A stretch of DNA of 64,000 nucleotides, taken from contig NZ_SOAY01000010.1 in NCBI RefSeq assembly GCF_004364165.1, forward strand, positions 372,001 through 436,000. Reading direction: 5' to 3'. Below, piece after piece: positions 1 through 10,266 of the stretch. The notes below the pieces were generated by a model. That model did no database searches, was not told where the DNA came from, and was given only the letters and a program-made list of their open reading frames with translations. The translations under genes were made by a program, and so were the position numbers. This stretch comes from Maribacter spongiicola (GTDB lineage: Bacteria > Bacteroidota > Bacteroidia > Flavobacteriales > Flavobacteriaceae). Positions within the stretch are counted from its first letter, which is position 1. Each line of letters starts with the position of its first letter.

Positions 1-1867
1 CATCTTCAGTTTGGTGTTCTTCTCTAAAGTGACCACCAGCAGATTCTTCTCTTACCAATGCATCTTTAGCGAATAATTCTCCCAATTCTAGGAAATCTGC
101 AACTCTGCCGGCCTTAGCTAATTGTTCGTTGTATTCTGTAGCTGTTCCCGGTACATTTACGTTTTTCCAAAAATCTTTTCTAAGCGCAGATATGTCTTCA
201 ATTGCTTTTTTAAGACCTTCTGCATTACGTGACATACCACACTCATCCCACATAATCTTACCTAATTTCTTATGGTAGTAATCTACAGAATGCTCTCCTT
301 TATTATTGATAAAGAAATTAATTCTATCGGTTACTTCTTTTTCAGCAGCATCGAACTCAGGTGTATCTGTTGGTATTTTTCCAGTTCTAATGTCGTGTGA
401 TAAATAATCGCCAATTGTATAAGGAAGTACAAAATAACCATCAGCCAAACCTTGCATTAAAGCAGAGGCTCCAAGTCTATTTGCGCCGTGATCAGAGAAA
501 TTTGCTTCACCAATAGCGTAACAGCCAGGTATGGTTGTCATCAAATTATAATCTACCCAAACACCACCCATTGTATAATGTACCGCTGGGTAGATCATCA
601 TAGGTGTTTTGTATGGATCTTGATCAACAATCTTCTCATACATTTGAAATAGGTTTCCGTATTTCGCTTTAACGATAGCTGCACCTAAATCATATATCTT
701 ATCTGCTGATGCGTTTGTAATATTGTGGATTTTAGCTTGCTCAATACCGTAGCGTTTAATTGCTGCGGCAAAATCTAAATATACTGCTTCACCGGTTGCA
801 TTTACTCCGTAACCAGCATCACAGCGTTCTTTTGCAGCTCTCGAGGCAACATCACGTGGTACTAAGTTACCAAATGCAGGGTATCTTCTTTCTAAGTAAT
901 AATCTCTTTCGTCTTCAGACAAATCTGTTGGCTTTTTCTTGCCTTCACGAATAGCCTTTACATCATCCAAATTTTTAGGTACCCAAATACGTCCATCATT
1001 ACGCAAAGACTCAGACATTAATGTAAGTTTAGACTGATAATCTCCTGAACGAGGAATACACGTTGGGTGAATTTGAGTATAGCAAGGATTTGCAAAAAAC
1101 GCTCCTTTTTTATGAATTTTCCAAGATGCAGTAACGTTCGATCCCATTGCGTTGGTGGAAAGGAAATAAACATTTCCATATCCGCCAGAAGCAATAACTA
1201 CAGCATGTGCAGAGTGGCGTTCTATTTCGCCAGTAACCAAGTTGCGGGCAATAATACCACGAGCTTTGCCATCTATCTTAACTACATCTAACATTTCATG
1301 ACGGTTGAACGGGGTAATTTTACCACGCGCAATTTGTCGGTTCATTGCAGAATAAGCTCCTAACAATAATTGTTGTCCTGTTTGTCCTTTAGCATAGAAA
1401 GTACGGGAAACCAATACACCACCGAATGAACGGTTGTCTAATAGACCGCCATAATCACGTGCAAATGGTACACCTTGGGCAACACACTGGTCAATAATAT
1501 TTGCAGATACTTCTGCTAATCTATATACGTTCGCTTCTCTAGAACGGTAATCACCACCTTTTACCGTATCGTAAAATAAACGGTAGGTAGAATCACCATC
1601 TCCTTGATAGTTTTTTGCAGCGTTAATACCACCTTGTGCAGCAATAGAGTGTGCTCTTCTTGGAGAATCTTGGTAGCAAAATGTTTTTACATTATAGCCT
1701 AATTCCGCTAAAGTTGCAGCAGCAGAACCACCTGCCAATCCTGTTCCAACTACGATAATATCAATATTACGTTTGTTGGCAGGGTTAACTAAATCTATAT
1801 GGTTCTTATAATCGGTCCACTTCGTTTTCAACGGACCTTTAGGTACTTTTGAGTCTAATACAGACAT
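1..1867 (-). CDS. sdhA: Succinate dehydrogenase/fumarate reductase flavoprotein subunit (3'-truncated by window edge)
   Basis: This is the FAD-binding catalytic subunit of complex II, which oxidises succinate to fumarate on the cytoplasmic side of the inner membrane. The frame is open from an ATG at 1867 to base 1, about 622 codons, and the C-terminus lies outside the window. Near residues 37-50 there is a Rossmann dinucleotide-binding stretch ([14 protein letters not shown]). [11 protein letters not shown] follows at about 71-80, where His73 is the expected covalent FAD attachment residue. The start lies 12 bp after the sdhC stop, so the two genes form an operon, and sdhB is expected just off the left edge in the order C-A-B. 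The long variant seen in Bacteroidota (about 665 residues) fits. Nothing looks damaged. Confidence 0.96.
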   Translation of the reverse strand, partial: MSVLDSKVPKGPLKTKWTDYKNHIDLVNPANKRNIDIIVVGTGLAGGSAAATLAELGYNVKTFCYQDSPRRAHSIAAQGGINAAKNYQGDGDSTYRLFYDTVKGGDYRSREANVYRLAEVSANIIDQCVAQGVPFARDYGGLLDNRSFGGVLVSRTFYAKGQTGQQLLLGAYSAMNRQIARGKITPFNRHEMLDVVKIDGKARGIIARNLVTGEIERHSAHAVVIASGGYGNVYFLSTNAMGSNVTASWKIHKKGAFFANPCYTQIHPTCIPRSGDYQSKLTLMSESLRNDGRIWVPKNLDDVKAIREGKKKPTDLSEDERDYYLERRYPAFGNLVPRDVASRAAKERCDAGYGVNATGEAVYLDFAAAIKRYGIEQAKIHNITNASADKIYDLGAAIVKAKYGNLFQMYEKIVDQDPYKTPMMIYPAVHYTMGGVWVDYNLMTTIPGCYAIGEANFSDHGANRLGASALMQGLADGYFVLPYTIGDYLSHDIRTGKIPTDTPEFDAAEKEVTDRINFFINNKGEHSVDYYHKKLGKIMWDECGMSRNAEGLKKAIEDISALRKDFWKNVNVPGTATEYNEQLAKAGRVADFLELGELFAKDALVREESAGGHFREEHQTED

Positions 1868-1879
1868 AAGTAATAGGTA

Positions 1880-2557
1880 TTAATGATTAAAATGATGAAA
1901 AAGAGCAATGAATATAAATCCTAACGGAATAGATATCGAATACACTTTAGCAAACAATTGTAGTTTTTCTTTTCTCATGCTCGATGCACCGGCAGACTGA
2001 AATGCAGAACTAAAACCATGCATAAGGTGTAGCGATAAGAAAATGAAGGCAATAACATAAGCACCTACACGTAATGGGTTTTCAAATTTATGAACAAGTT
2101 CTTCATAATATCTAAATCCTTCACCGTTCGATAGTAAACCGGTCATGTCTCCGTCAATAAACTTTGTATTGATTTCTGGTATCCAGAAATCAATAAAGTG
2201 AAGTACTAGGAAAGCTAAAATAGCTAATCCGCTGTAAATCATATTACGGCTCATCCAAGATGAATTGGCAGCACCATTGTTCTTGGCATATGTTTTCACT
2301 CTAGCGCTTCTGTTTCTGGCTTCTAATATGAAACCCATTACGAAGTGATAAATTACCCCGAAAATTAAGACAGGTTGCAAAACATATTGCACGGCCCAAA
2401 AAGTACCCATAAAATGCGAAGCTTCATTGAACGCATCGGGACTGAAAACCGATAAGATGTTAATTGCAAAATGCTGAAGTAGAAAAAACATTAAAAAGAA
2501 AGCAGAAAGCGCCATTGCGTACTTTCTACCAATCGAAGATTTAAAAAATCCGCTCAT
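1880..2557 (-). CDS. sdhC: Succinate dehydrogenase cytochrome b subunit
   Basis: This is the single membrane anchor of a Bacteroidota-type succinate dehydrogenase, binding haem b and passing electrons to menaquinone. The 225-residue protein has five hydrophobic spans (about 12-35, 53-80, 105-126, 166-185 and 206-222). Histidines inside or beside the spans (for example near 29, 66, 120, 178 and the C-terminal HHFNH) are candidates for haem ligation. It is the first gene of the sdhCAB operon, directly upstream of sdhA with 12 bp between them. The fusion of C and D functions in one five-span subunit is the usual arrangement for this family. The upstream 166 bp to the next gene is AT-rich and must hold the operon promoter, but I see no clear consensus there. 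Confidence 0.93.
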   Translation of the reverse strand: MSGFFKSSIGRKYAMALSAFFLMFFLLQHFAINILSVFSPDAFNEASHFMGTFWAVQYVLQPVLIFGVIYHFVMGFILEARNRSARVKTYAKNNGAANSSWMSRNMIYSGLAILAFLVLHFIDFWIPEINTKFIDGDMTGLLSNGEGFRYYEELVHKFENPLRVGAYVIAFIFLSLHLMHGFSSAFQSAGASSMRKEKLQLFAKVYSISIPLGFIFIALFHHFNH

Positions 2558-2723
2558 TAGTTGTTAATTTTATATGCGAATTTACATCACAAGCTAGTTA
2601 TTAACAAGAATTAAGCAGTTTTAGTATCTCAATTTAGACTGATTTTAAAATGAATTATTATGATGTTTAAGATTTACCATCTGTTTAGGCTTGTAAATAC
2701 TTAATCTTTAAACAAAAAAATAA

Positions 2724-3158
2724 TTAAGAAATAGAAGAATGATTGGAATTTTTAGAAATATGTTGCGCCCAATGTACAGCTTGGTCTAAATCTGTGAATG
2801 TTTTTATTCTTTTTGGAAAAATTAATTTCTTAATCAATAGACTTAATACGTTGTTTTTTAATCCGCCAACTGATGCAATATATTGCATGTCGAAGCGATT
2901 TTTATGAAACTTGAACCATTCAAAAGGTGGTACATGATATTTATTGATTCTATTGGCAATGTAAATTAGGGGAATACCTTTTTCGTAGATTTCTTGTGCT
3001 GCGTAAACTGTCTTTTTTGCACTTTCCCATTTAAATTTTGCACCTTGATGCATTTCAGATATTACGATGCCACCTTTGAAGAAATAAAACACCCCAAATT
3101 CAAACTCCCTAATCTCTCTAATTTGATTAAATAATTCGAGTTCTCGAACTCTTTTCAT
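2724..3158 (-). CDS. STAS/SpoIIAA-like small cytoplasmic protein
   Basis: This is a 144-residue soluble protein without a signal peptide or membrane span. The pattern of a short acidic beta-strand start (EFGVFYFFKGGIVISEMHQG), a helix with a KTVYAA core, an IPLIYIANR strand and a late FTDLDQAVHWA segment resembles the SpoIIAA-like/STAS-SEC14 proteins common in flavobacteria. In those proteins the last motif (F.D...A..WA) closes the fold. The resemblance is by eye only. It stands alone, with 103 bp to the DUF2721 gene upstream and about 170 bp to sdhC downstream. No function can be given beyond a probable regulatory or lipid/anti-sigma-type fold. Confidence 0.72.
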   Translation of the reverse strand: MKRVRELELFNQIREIREFEFGVFYFFKGGIVISEMHQGAKFKWESAKKTVYAAQEIYEKGIPLIYIANRINKYHVPPFEWFKFHKNRFDMQYIASVGGLKNNVLSLLIKKLIFPKRIKTFTDLDQAVHWAQHISKNSNHSSIS

Positions 3159-3261
3159 GCCAATTTTTATCAGGCGACAAATATACTAGATATTAACCGA
3201 ATAGCTTATATAAACATCGACGAACGGTAAGGTTTTTAGTACTTTCATTGATCTAAGGCAA

Positions 3262-3651
3262 TTATTTTTCCATATCCTTTAACTGAATTTCTAAGGCTTT
3301 GGTCGATAATTGTACTTCGATCAATGAAAGTACTAAAGAAATCATAAGTGCAAATAAGCTGATACTAAAAATTAAGTTGGCCCAAAATGTAAATTCAGCA
3401 TAGATTAAAGTCATTGTTATTACGGCTAACAAAAAACTTACAATGGCTGTTGCCTGCATATTTTTAATAATTGTAAGTCGCCTTCGTAGTTTTTGAACTT
3501 GTAAACCAATAGAGACTGATTCCGTTTCTTGATATTTTTGATGTAATTGTCGAATTAAGGCTGCAATAGCTAAATAACGAGCATTATAGGCTAGCATAGT
3601 CAATGAAATAGCTGGGAAAAGTAGTGCTGGTATCCCTAAGGTTAATTCCAT
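3262..3651 (-). CDS. DUF2721 family membrane protein
   Basis: This 129-residue protein matches the layout of DUF2721 proteins. There is an N-terminal hydrophobic segment (about 5-33) containing PALLFPAISLTMLAYNARY, then a charged amphipathic region with R/K-rich LQVQKLRRRLTII (about 52-63). Two close transmembrane spans (about 67-87 and 90-113) and a short charged tail complete it. The family is widespread and uncharacterised, and a membrane-associated role is all that can be inferred. It starts 12 bp downstream of the cupin gene stop and probably shares a transcript with it and the BNR-repeat gene. Confidence 0.83.
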   Translation of the reverse strand: MELTLGIPALLFPAISLTMLAYNARYLAIAALIRQLHQKYQETESVSIGLQVQKLRRRLTIIKNMQATAIVSFLLAVITMTLIYAEFTFWANLIFSISLFALMISLVLSLIEVQLSTKALEIQLKDMEK

Positions 3652-3663
3652 AATTGGTTTTTC

Positions 3664-4002
3664 TTAATCTGTTGCAATTCCAAAATAGGTCCAAGTAACA
3701 TCTGTATCAAAAGGGTTACTCTGACCGTGAACTTCACCTGGTTCTATGGTTATACAGTTTCCTGGACCTACTTCATACTCTTTACCTGAGATAGTAAAAA
3801 CAGCTTTGCCAGTTTGTATATGAAATACTTCAAACATCGTATCATGTTTGTGTAATTCTACTTGTTGGCCGGGTTTGAAAACGGCAGTGCCGTACATCAT
3901 TAATTGCGGAATTTCGCCACGGTTGATTAATGTTCTTTTTTTAATATCCGCATTATGACTAACTCCTAAATCTGGCAGTATATTCCAATCTACTATCTTC
4001 AT
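3664..4002 (-). CDS. Cupin-domain protein
   Basis: This is a single-domain cupin of 112 residues with a small beta-barrel fold. The first cupin motif is visible as PGQQVELHKHDTMFEVFHIQ (around 44-63), giving candidate metal ligands His51, His53 and Glu58. The second appears as PGNCITIEPGEVHG (around 80-93), with a His in the usual place. No signal peptide is present, so it is cytoplasmic. It begins 3 bp after the stop of the long BNR-repeat gene and is followed closely by the DUF2721 gene, so the three are probably co-transcribed. The substrate is unknown; many such cupins are sugar or small-molecule binding or isomerising proteins. Confidence 0.87.
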   Translation of the reverse strand: MKIVDWNILPDLGVSHNADIKKRTLINRGEIPQLMMYGTAVFKPGQQVELHKHDTMFEVFHIQTGKAVFTISGKEYEVGPGNCITIEPGEVHGQSNPFDTDVTWTYFGIATD

Positions 4003-4005
4003 TTG

Positions 4006-6870
4006 TTACTCTATTTCGAAGGTGATATTTTCACTGGTACCGTTTCCTTTAATTTCAACAACGTATGATCCTTTCGGTAGATAGGTGCTTCCATTATCAG
4101 CTTGCTTCAATTCGGTTTTGTGCTTTTTAAGGTAATTCAGCTTTCCAATTTTAGAAAATGCTAGGTCATATGATAATATATTCAAGCCTTTGTCGGCGAT
4201 GATTTCGGTTTCGCTCACCACAATATCATCCGAAGATTTTATTTTTGCTTGGTACACGTCATCGCTATCAGAATAGAAAGTGATGTCTAAACCAGGTGTA
4301 CTTGCCTTCGACCATGAGCTCCATGAATTTCCCCAACGGCTAGAGTGCTTTATGTTCTCTAACGGATAAGTATGTAATGCTTTCTCCAGTACTTCAGTTG
4401 TCATATTTTGTAACGCTGAAATATCTGCCTTGTAAATACTTCTGCCATGTGTACCTACTAACAAATGCTTCGTTTCTTTTTGAATTACCAAATCATGTAC
4501 CGCAACATTCGGCATTCCATTTTGAAAAGATTCCCATGATGTACCACCATTTAAGCTTACATATAAACCATTGTCTGTACCCACAAATAATACCTTCTCA
4601 TTTTCGGTATCTTCAATAATTACATTGACGGCAGAAGTTGGAATGTTTGCCGAAATGTTTTTCCAAGTGGCACCTTTATCTTCACTAACATATATATAGG
4701 GTGTAAAATCATCTGATCGGTAGCCATTTAAAGTAGCATACACTCTGTTTTTTTGATGCTTTGAGGCAATTACCCGACTTACCCATAAATTCTGAGGTAG
4801 GTTTTTAGAAATAATATTCCAAGTACCACCACCATTTTCTGTGCGTTGAATTATTCCGTCATCACTACCGGTATATAACAATCCGAATTTGAAAGGAGAT
4901 TCTGATATGGTTGCTAAAGTTCCGAATGCTACGTTACCTTTTTTACCGCCTTGGGTTAAATCGCCCGAAATGGTTTCCCAAGTATCGCCCTTATTTAAAG
5001 AACGATGCAGCTTATTGCTACCCATATATAAAATGTCTTGATTATGGGGTGATAATAGAATTGGAGATTGCCAATTAAAACGATAGGGAGTCTCGCCTAA
5101 TTCATGCTTAGGTTGAATATAGTTGCGAGTTTCATTTTCTAAATCTATTCTGAAATAGTTCCCGAATTGATATCCCGTGTAAACGATATTGGCATTGCGA
5201 TTATCTACTTGTACTTGCATTCCATCTCCACCCATTATAGATTTCCATGGATATTGACCAGTTTGTTGCCACTCAGTATTTTCTTCTGCGTTATGTGGTC
5301 CCATCCAAACGCCGTTATCTTGAAGACCACCATAAACATTGTACGGTTTTTCATTATCTACGGCAATAGCATAAAACTGACCTACGATTGGTGAGTTGTT
5401 TTTGAACCAATTTTTACCATCATCATAACTGGTATTTACACCGCCATCATTTCCGTTGATTAAATGTCCTGGTAAATTCGGATTTACCCACACAGCATGA
5501 TGATCAGAGTGAACATTATCACCATTTATAGAAGTGTATGTTTTACCACCATCTTTTGACGAAATAATAGGAACGCCAGATAAATAGATGGCATCTACAT
5601 TAGTTGGGTCTACAGTAATTTGTGCAAAATAATATCCGTAGCTATAAAACAAATCATCTATATAATCTTCATTTTGCTTTGTCCATGATGTACCACCATC
5701 ATCACTGCGGTACACTTCTGCACCTATTACTGGAGTATCAAAAAGCATGGAATTGGCATCTTCTAAATACAAAGCAAGGTCTGTTGGTTTTACAGCATTG
5801 CTACGTACCATCTGTTTTACATTGGCAGCTCTATATTTTTCATGAAAATTATTGGTCTTTAAAAACTCGTTGAGGTCTTTATCATTGAGGTCTAAGAATT
5901 GTTCTTTTGACAGCGTTTTAAAGTCATCTTTTGATAAGCCGGCTTGTTTCTCTTCCTTTTTATTAGAATTCTCTCTTCTAAACTGACTGTCATGAACAGC
6001 ATAAACGGTATTATCATCGAAAACAGCCAAACCTATTCTGCCTACACCGTCACCGGTGGGGAAACCACTCGTTGGGGTTGAAATTTTAGTCCAAGTACTA
6101 CCTGCATCTGTACTCTTGTAAATACCAGATCCTTCGCCATTGCCAATAAAATCCCACGCTTTTCTATCTTTTTGCCAAGCCGCAGCATATTGAATGTTAT
6201 AATTATTAGGGGAAACGGCTACGTCAATTATACCAGTTTTGTCATTTATGAATAAGGTGTTTTTCCAAGTTTTACCACCGTCTGTGGTTTTATAGATACC
6301 ACGTTCTTTATTGTTAGAATATAAATGCCCTGTTACACCAACGGTAACTTCGTTTGCATTATCTGGATTCACCACGATACGCCCAATATGGTGCGAATCT
6401 GATAAACCCACATGTTGCCAAGTTTTACCTTTATCGGTAGATTTTAAAACACCGATACCTGCATACGATGATCTAGAAGAATTATTCTCTCCGGTTCCTA
6501 CCCAAATAGTTCCACTTTGCCAGTGAACGGCTATATCACCAAGATTTTGTGTTTGAGTTTCATCCATCACGGGAGTAAAAGTATTACCGTTGTTATTGGT
6601 ATACCATAAACCGCCAGACGCATATGCGACATAGTATTCTGTAGGATTATTTTCATTGACTGCTAAATCAACAACACGACCGCTCATTACAGACGGACCA
6701 ATATTTTTTAATGGAATATTTTTAACCAGAGAATTGGTTTCCATTACTTTTTTTGCAACTAAAGATTCATCAACTTTTTGTGAAGAAGTGGGTTGAATTT
6801 GTGCCGATGCAATAGTAATACTGGCTAGAAGTAACAGGAAAGAGTTTTTCATTTTCATTTTTTTGATCAT
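4006..6870 (-). CDS. Exported BNR/Asp-box repeat (sortilin/VPS10-like) beta-propeller protein
   Basis: This is a 954-residue secreted or periplasmic protein with an N-terminal signal peptide ending about residue 23 (LLLLASITIASAQ). At least eight Asp-box motifs of the form S/T-x-D-x-G-x-T-W are spread through residues 70-830 (for example TDKGKTWQH, TTDGGKTWKN, STDAGSTWTK, SDDGGTSWTK, SEDKGATWKN). They define two stacked propellers like those of VPS10/sortilin and BNR glycosidase-like proteins. A long helical, charged insertion lies at about 300-360. The C-terminus is a small beta domain without the usual T9SS sorting signature. In Bacteroidota such proteins are commonly annotated as glycosyl hydrolases, but no sialidase catalytic set can be recognised here. 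The start, with a few charged residues and a clear signal peptide, is the only sensible one. Confidence 0.88.
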   Translation of the reverse strand: MIKKMKMKNSFLLLLASITIASAQIQPTSSQKVDESLVAKKVMETNSLVKNIPLKNIGPSVMSGRVVDLAVNENNPTEYYVAYASGGLWYTNNNGNTFTPVMDETQTQNLGDIAVHWQSGTIWVGTGENNSSRSSYAGIGVLKSTDKGKTWQHVGLSDSHHIGRIVVNPDNANEVTVGVTGHLYSNNKERGIYKTTDGGKTWKNTLFINDKTGIIDVAVSPNNYNIQYAAAWQKDRKAWDFIGNGEGSGIYKSTDAGSTWTKISTPTSGFPTGDGVGRIGLAVFDDNTVYAVHDSQFRRENSNKKEEKQAGLSKDDFKTLSKEQFLDLNDKDLNEFLKTNNFHEKYRAANVKQMVRSNAVKPTDLALYLEDANSMLFDTPVIGAEVYRSDDGGTSWTKQNEDYIDDLFYSYGYYFAQITVDPTNVDAIYLSGVPIISSKDGGKTYTSINGDNVHSDHHAVWVNPNLPGHLINGNDGGVNTSYDDGKNWFKNNSPIVGQFYAIAVDNEKPYNVYGGLQDNGVWMGPHNAEENTEWQQTGQYPWKSIMGGDGMQVQVDNRNANIVYTGYQFGNYFRIDLENETRNYIQPKHELGETPYRFNWQSPILLSPHNQDILYMGSNKLHRSLNKGDTWETISGDLTQGGKKGNVAFGTLATISESPFKFGLLYTGSDDGIIQRTENGGGTWNIISKNLPQNLWVSRVIASKHQKNRVYATLNGYRSDDFTPYIYVSEDKGATWKNISANIPTSAVNVIIEDTENEKVLFVGTDNGLYVSLNGGTSWESFQNGMPNVAVHDLVIQKETKHLLVGTHGRSIYKADISALQNMTTEVLEKALHTYPLENIKHSSRWGNSWSSWSKASTPGLDITFYSDSDDVYQAKIKSSDDIVVSETEIIADKGLNILSYDLAFSKIGKLNYLKKHKTELKQADNGSTYLPKGSYVVEIKGNGTSENITFEIE

Positions 6871-6934
6871 ACTGATGGTAAGTTACTGATTACTTATACC
6901 CTTGGCAAATTGTACTGTGATGCTAAATAGATTT

Positions 6935-8647
6935 TTATTGAAGCGCTTCTTTTAATTCATTCGATTTTAACTGTATTTCGTTTTGGGCATCTGAAATAGC
7001 AGTTTTAAGGGCTGAATTTTTATTGGTATTTATATCGTTTATAGAGTTGAGAGATTTAACATACCAATCTTCCCAAGCAGAAATAATTTGCTTTTCCTCG
7101 TCGATTGTACTGCCGTTTTTAAGTGCTAATAAACTTAATTTTGATTCGTTTTCTAAGCGGAGCAAAGCTTGTTTCTTTAGATTTATAATCTGTTCATGCA
7201 TAAAAGTATCTGATGCATTTACCAATTGTAATCCGCTAACTAGCGCTGCGGTACCTACATTTCTCAAGGTTTCTTGAGATACCTTGTCAATGCGGTCATT
7301 ATCGGTATGGTAAAATTGGTCTGTAAAGTGCCAAAGTAAAAGTCCTGGAATATCGGCTTCTAAAAACGGCGTATGATCACTTCCACCTTCGAAAGGGTTG
7401 GTTTCCACTACCCAATTGGCATAATCGCCTTGTTCTTTAAATGTGGAAATTATAAAATCGTTAAGGTAATGTGGTTTCATATCCTCTAATTTCAAAACCT
7501 CACCGCCCCATTCGCTGTGTTTATCTTTTCCACGAGTCCAAATGGCGCTAGGGTCTGGCATTTTTTCAATTAGAAATGTACCACCTGTTACTACAGTGTT
7601 TTCGCCTACCATATCTAGGCTAATTCCCCATTTAATGCCTTTTGCACGTTCGGTATTTTCTTCAATATATCTTCTAGTGGAGATTATTTCATCTCCCCAT
7701 AAAAAGGTCATTGTTCTTTTAAAATTGATTTTACCTTCAGCAAACAATTTAGCGGCAGTTTTAGCCATTTCTAACTGCGTGCCTACGCCTGTAGCATTGT
7801 CATTTGCGCCAGGTTCCTGAATATGGGCACTGTAAACCAAACTTTCGTTGGGCAATTCGCTTCCCTTTATATTCGCAACAATGGTTAGTTCTTCGGATGG
7901 GTATCTTTTGGTCTGAATATTCACCAGAACTTCAGTTTTTCCTTTTTTAAGTTGCGCTACTAATTTCTCTTTTGCTTCGTAGGATAGTGCAATGCCCCAG
8001 AAATTACCATCATCTTGAGAAGGAAGACTTCTAAACTGAATAGAGGTCTTGTTTTTCTCTGGTTGTAAATAATCCGGATTATCATAAGTAAGAATGCCAA
8101 CAGCGCCTTTTTCAACCGCTAGTTTATACAATCTTCGAACACTCATTTCGGCAAAAACAACTTTATTTTCTAATGAAATGTTCTCTAAATCATCCATAGA
8201 TTTTATCCAAATAATTTGTGTCTTTACACCTTCTTTTGGAGTAGAAACTGAATTTAAATAGGTCATATTTCTATTCGTTTCTGAAAGTAGCAGTGGCTTT
8301 TCTTCTCCTACAATTTGTAATGAAGCAGATACAGGCTCCCATGTTTGTTGGGTCAATTCTCGCTTTTCAATACGATAAGTTAGTCGGTCGCTTTCTTTCG
8401 CTTTTTCCTCTAAAACATAACCTGCAGCTTGTAAGCTATCTGCAATAAGGTATATTGTTTTATTAAAACCGGTATTGCCAACAACGCGCCAATAATCTTC
8501 AACAAAATCGGTGGTCTTGTATGCCAGCTGACCCGTAAATTCTGGACGAACAATATCAAAATAGTTCACTGGTTTTTCTTCGGTATGCTGAGAGCATCCT
8601 GTTAAAAAAGAAAGGCAGAGTAGTGCGGGAACAATACCCTGCTTCAT
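6935..8647 (-). CDS. M28-family zinc metallopeptidase lipoprotein with PA domain
   Basis: This is a 570-residue exported aminopeptidase-like protein. I start it at 8647 (MKQGIVPALLCLSFLTGCSQ), because that gives a textbook lipoprotein signal with Cys19. An upstream in-frame ATG at 8686 would overlap the preceding peptidase gene. A protease-associated domain lies in the middle, around residues 150-230. The M28 zinc site is visible as SAHIQEPGANDNATG (His and Asp ligands), FLWGDE (the acidic pair is D-E rather than the usual E-E), SLDMVGEN and GGSDHTPF. A helical, charged C-terminal tail of about 80 residues follows. It is 20 bp downstream of a second M28 gene and probably co-transcribed with it, so the pair likely work together on extracellular peptides. 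Confidence 0.88.
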   Translation of the reverse strand: MKQGIVPALLCLSFLTGCSQHTEEKPVNYFDIVRPEFTGQLAYKTTDFVEDYWRVVGNTGFNKTIYLIADSLQAAGYVLEEKAKESDRLTYRIEKRELTQQTWEPVSASLQIVGEEKPLLLSETNRNMTYLNSVSTPKEGVKTQIIWIKSMDDLENISLENKVVFAEMSVRRLYKLAVEKGAVGILTYDNPDYLQPEKNKTSIQFRSLPSQDDGNFWGIALSYEAKEKLVAQLKKGKTEVLVNIQTKRYPSEELTIVANIKGSELPNESLVYSAHIQEPGANDNATGVGTQLEMAKTAAKLFAEGKINFKRTMTFLWGDEIISTRRYIEENTERAKGIKWGISLDMVGENTVVTGGTFLIEKMPDPSAIWTRGKDKHSEWGGEVLKLEDMKPHYLNDFIISTFKEQGDYANWVVETNPFEGGSDHTPFLEADIPGLLLWHFTDQFYHTDNDRIDKVSQETLRNVGTAALVSGLQLVNASDTFMHEQIINLKKQALLRLENESKLSLLALKNGSTIDEEKQIISAWEDWYVKSLNSINDINTNKNSALKTAISDAQNEIQLKSNELKEALQ

Positions 8648-8667
8648 TATAATTTTTTTAAGTGAAT

Positions 8668-10119
8668 TTATTCTTCCCATTTCCAATCGTTGCCAATGAT
8701 CAATTTCTCTTTTAAATCATTCTTTATCATGAACTCTTTTGTTGTTTCACTATCCATTTTTGTTGCAGGTAATTTATTGGCATTTGCTACAGCATAAAGC
8801 ATCATAGTACCAAAACGAGCGGTATTTTTCATATGGTCTTCATTAACCAAATTAAAATCATCACAGTCAGAATGGTAGCAGCCGTAAATAGAACGGTCTA
8901 AATTACTGTTTACAGATAAAATTGGTACACCTTCTAACATAAACGGTTGGTGATCACTATGCAAACCAGATTTATTAGAAAATGTATTTTGGTAGATGGT
9001 ATCTTGTTGTTGAATAGCAGCACCTAAATCTGTAAAGAATTTTTCATCATCTAACTTTCCACCAGCATTCATACCAATTGGGTTACCAGACATGTCTAAA
9101 TTCATCATGTATTTAATGTTCTCAATAGTGTTGTTTTTAATAGCTTGTGCTACTAAATATTTTGATCCAAGTAGCCCTTGCTCTTCGCCCATAAACATTA
9201 CGAATTTCACCGTACGTTTTGGGTTAAGGTTATTTGCCTTAAAAGCTCTTGCAATATCTAAAACAGCAAATGATCCAATACCATTATCAATAGCACCAGT
9301 CGCTAAATCCCAAGAGTCTAAATGTCCGCCAATAATAATTTCTTCTTGCGGAATTTCAGTTCCTGGCAATGTCGCAACAACATTTCTTGCTTTGATAACA
9401 TCACTCGTATTGGTCATGTCAATTTTAGCTGTTGCTTTTTTAGTTTTCAACGTTTCCTTCAACGCCATACCATCTTCTTTACCAATACACACAGCAGGGA
9501 TCGGAATCAACTCTCCGGTTACAGAGGCAGTACCTGTCAATAGGACTTCGTTGTCAACTTGGTTAATAATGATGATACCAATAGCACCATATTTTATGGC
9601 TAAAGCTGTTTTTTCGCTACGGTGTAAGTTGCTCAATCCTTCTTCGCTATCTGGTAAAATATTAATGTATACTAAGGAAATTTTTCCTTTAACGGCATCT
9701 GGGTTTGCGGCATAATCAGCATCTAGTCCATTGCCCATATCTACTATTTCTCCTATAACTTTTGCCTTGATAGGAGCATGACCAAGGGTAACTACTTTAA
9801 CATCCTCATCATTAATTTGTAAAGAAACCTCGCCTCTTGCCCAAGCTTCCACTTCAAAAGTTTGGTAGGAAACATCTTCAAAGCCGTATTCCTTAAATTT
9901 ATTAAAAGTGTATTCTTCTGCTTTTGCCCCGTTAGTAGAACCTGTCAGTCGGTGTCCAATAGTTTCGGTAGCTTCTTTTAAAGCACTGTAGCCTTTAGAA
10001 TTTGCTTTGATTTCGGTGTCAATACGCGCAAAAAGTTCAGATCGAGTTTCTTCTTTTTTAGTTTCTGAGCATGCCTGTAGGCACAAAGCGCCTATTAATA
10101 GGTAAGCGATTTTTTTCAT
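8668..10119 (-). CDS. M28-family peptidase lipoprotein (carboxypeptidase Q-like) with PA domain
   Basis: This is a 483-residue lipoprotein (MKKIAYLLIGALCLQACS, Cys17). It is related in layout to plasma glutamate carboxypeptidase Q: an N-terminal region, a PA domain at about 110-230 and the M28 catalytic domain. Metal and catalytic residues are clear: GGHLDSWD (His, with the acid in DSWD), GAIDNGIG (bridging Asp), MFMGEEQGLLGS (catalytic Glu and ligand Glu), MNLDMSGNP (Asp) and LHSDHQPF (His). The full set suggests an active di-zinc exopeptidase anchored outside the cytoplasm. It is the first gene of a two-peptidase unit. The Xaa-Pro aminopeptidase gene diverges from it across 147 bp, which makes this a small peptide-degradation cluster. 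Confidence 0.91.
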   Translation of the reverse strand: MKKIAYLLIGALCLQACSETKKEETRSELFARIDTEIKANSKGYSALKEATETIGHRLTGSTNGAKAEEYTFNKFKEYGFEDVSYQTFEVEAWARGEVSLQINDEDVKVVTLGHAPIKAKVIGEIVDMGNGLDADYAANPDAVKGKISLVYINILPDSEEGLSNLHRSEKTALAIKYGAIGIIIINQVDNEVLLTGTASVTGELIPIPAVCIGKEDGMALKETLKTKKATAKIDMTNTSDVIKARNVVATLPGTEIPQEEIIIGGHLDSWDLATGAIDNGIGSFAVLDIARAFKANNLNPKRTVKFVMFMGEEQGLLGSKYLVAQAIKNNTIENIKYMMNLDMSGNPIGMNAGGKLDDEKFFTDLGAAIQQQDTIYQNTFSNKSGLHSDHQPFMLEGVPILSVNSNLDRSIYGCYHSDCDDFNLVNEDHMKNTARFGTMMLYAVANANKLPATKMDSETTKEFMIKNDLKEKLIIGNDWKWEE

Positions 10120-10266
10120 GAGTTGTTTGTGTTTGGTTTAGGTATACAAGTTAGCTAATTTGTAGCTAAGAATATGAGATGGGGTTCTTGTAAATCTTAT
10201 AATTCTATGCCCTATTTTTTAAGGAAACAACACATAATGCGTAATTTTATATCAAAATAAGAATTC

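Noticed and set aside
9092..9715. Long open frame of 207 codons antisense to the M28 peptidase gene
   Set aside because: It is a shadow of the real gene on the other strand; hydrophobic nonsense composition.
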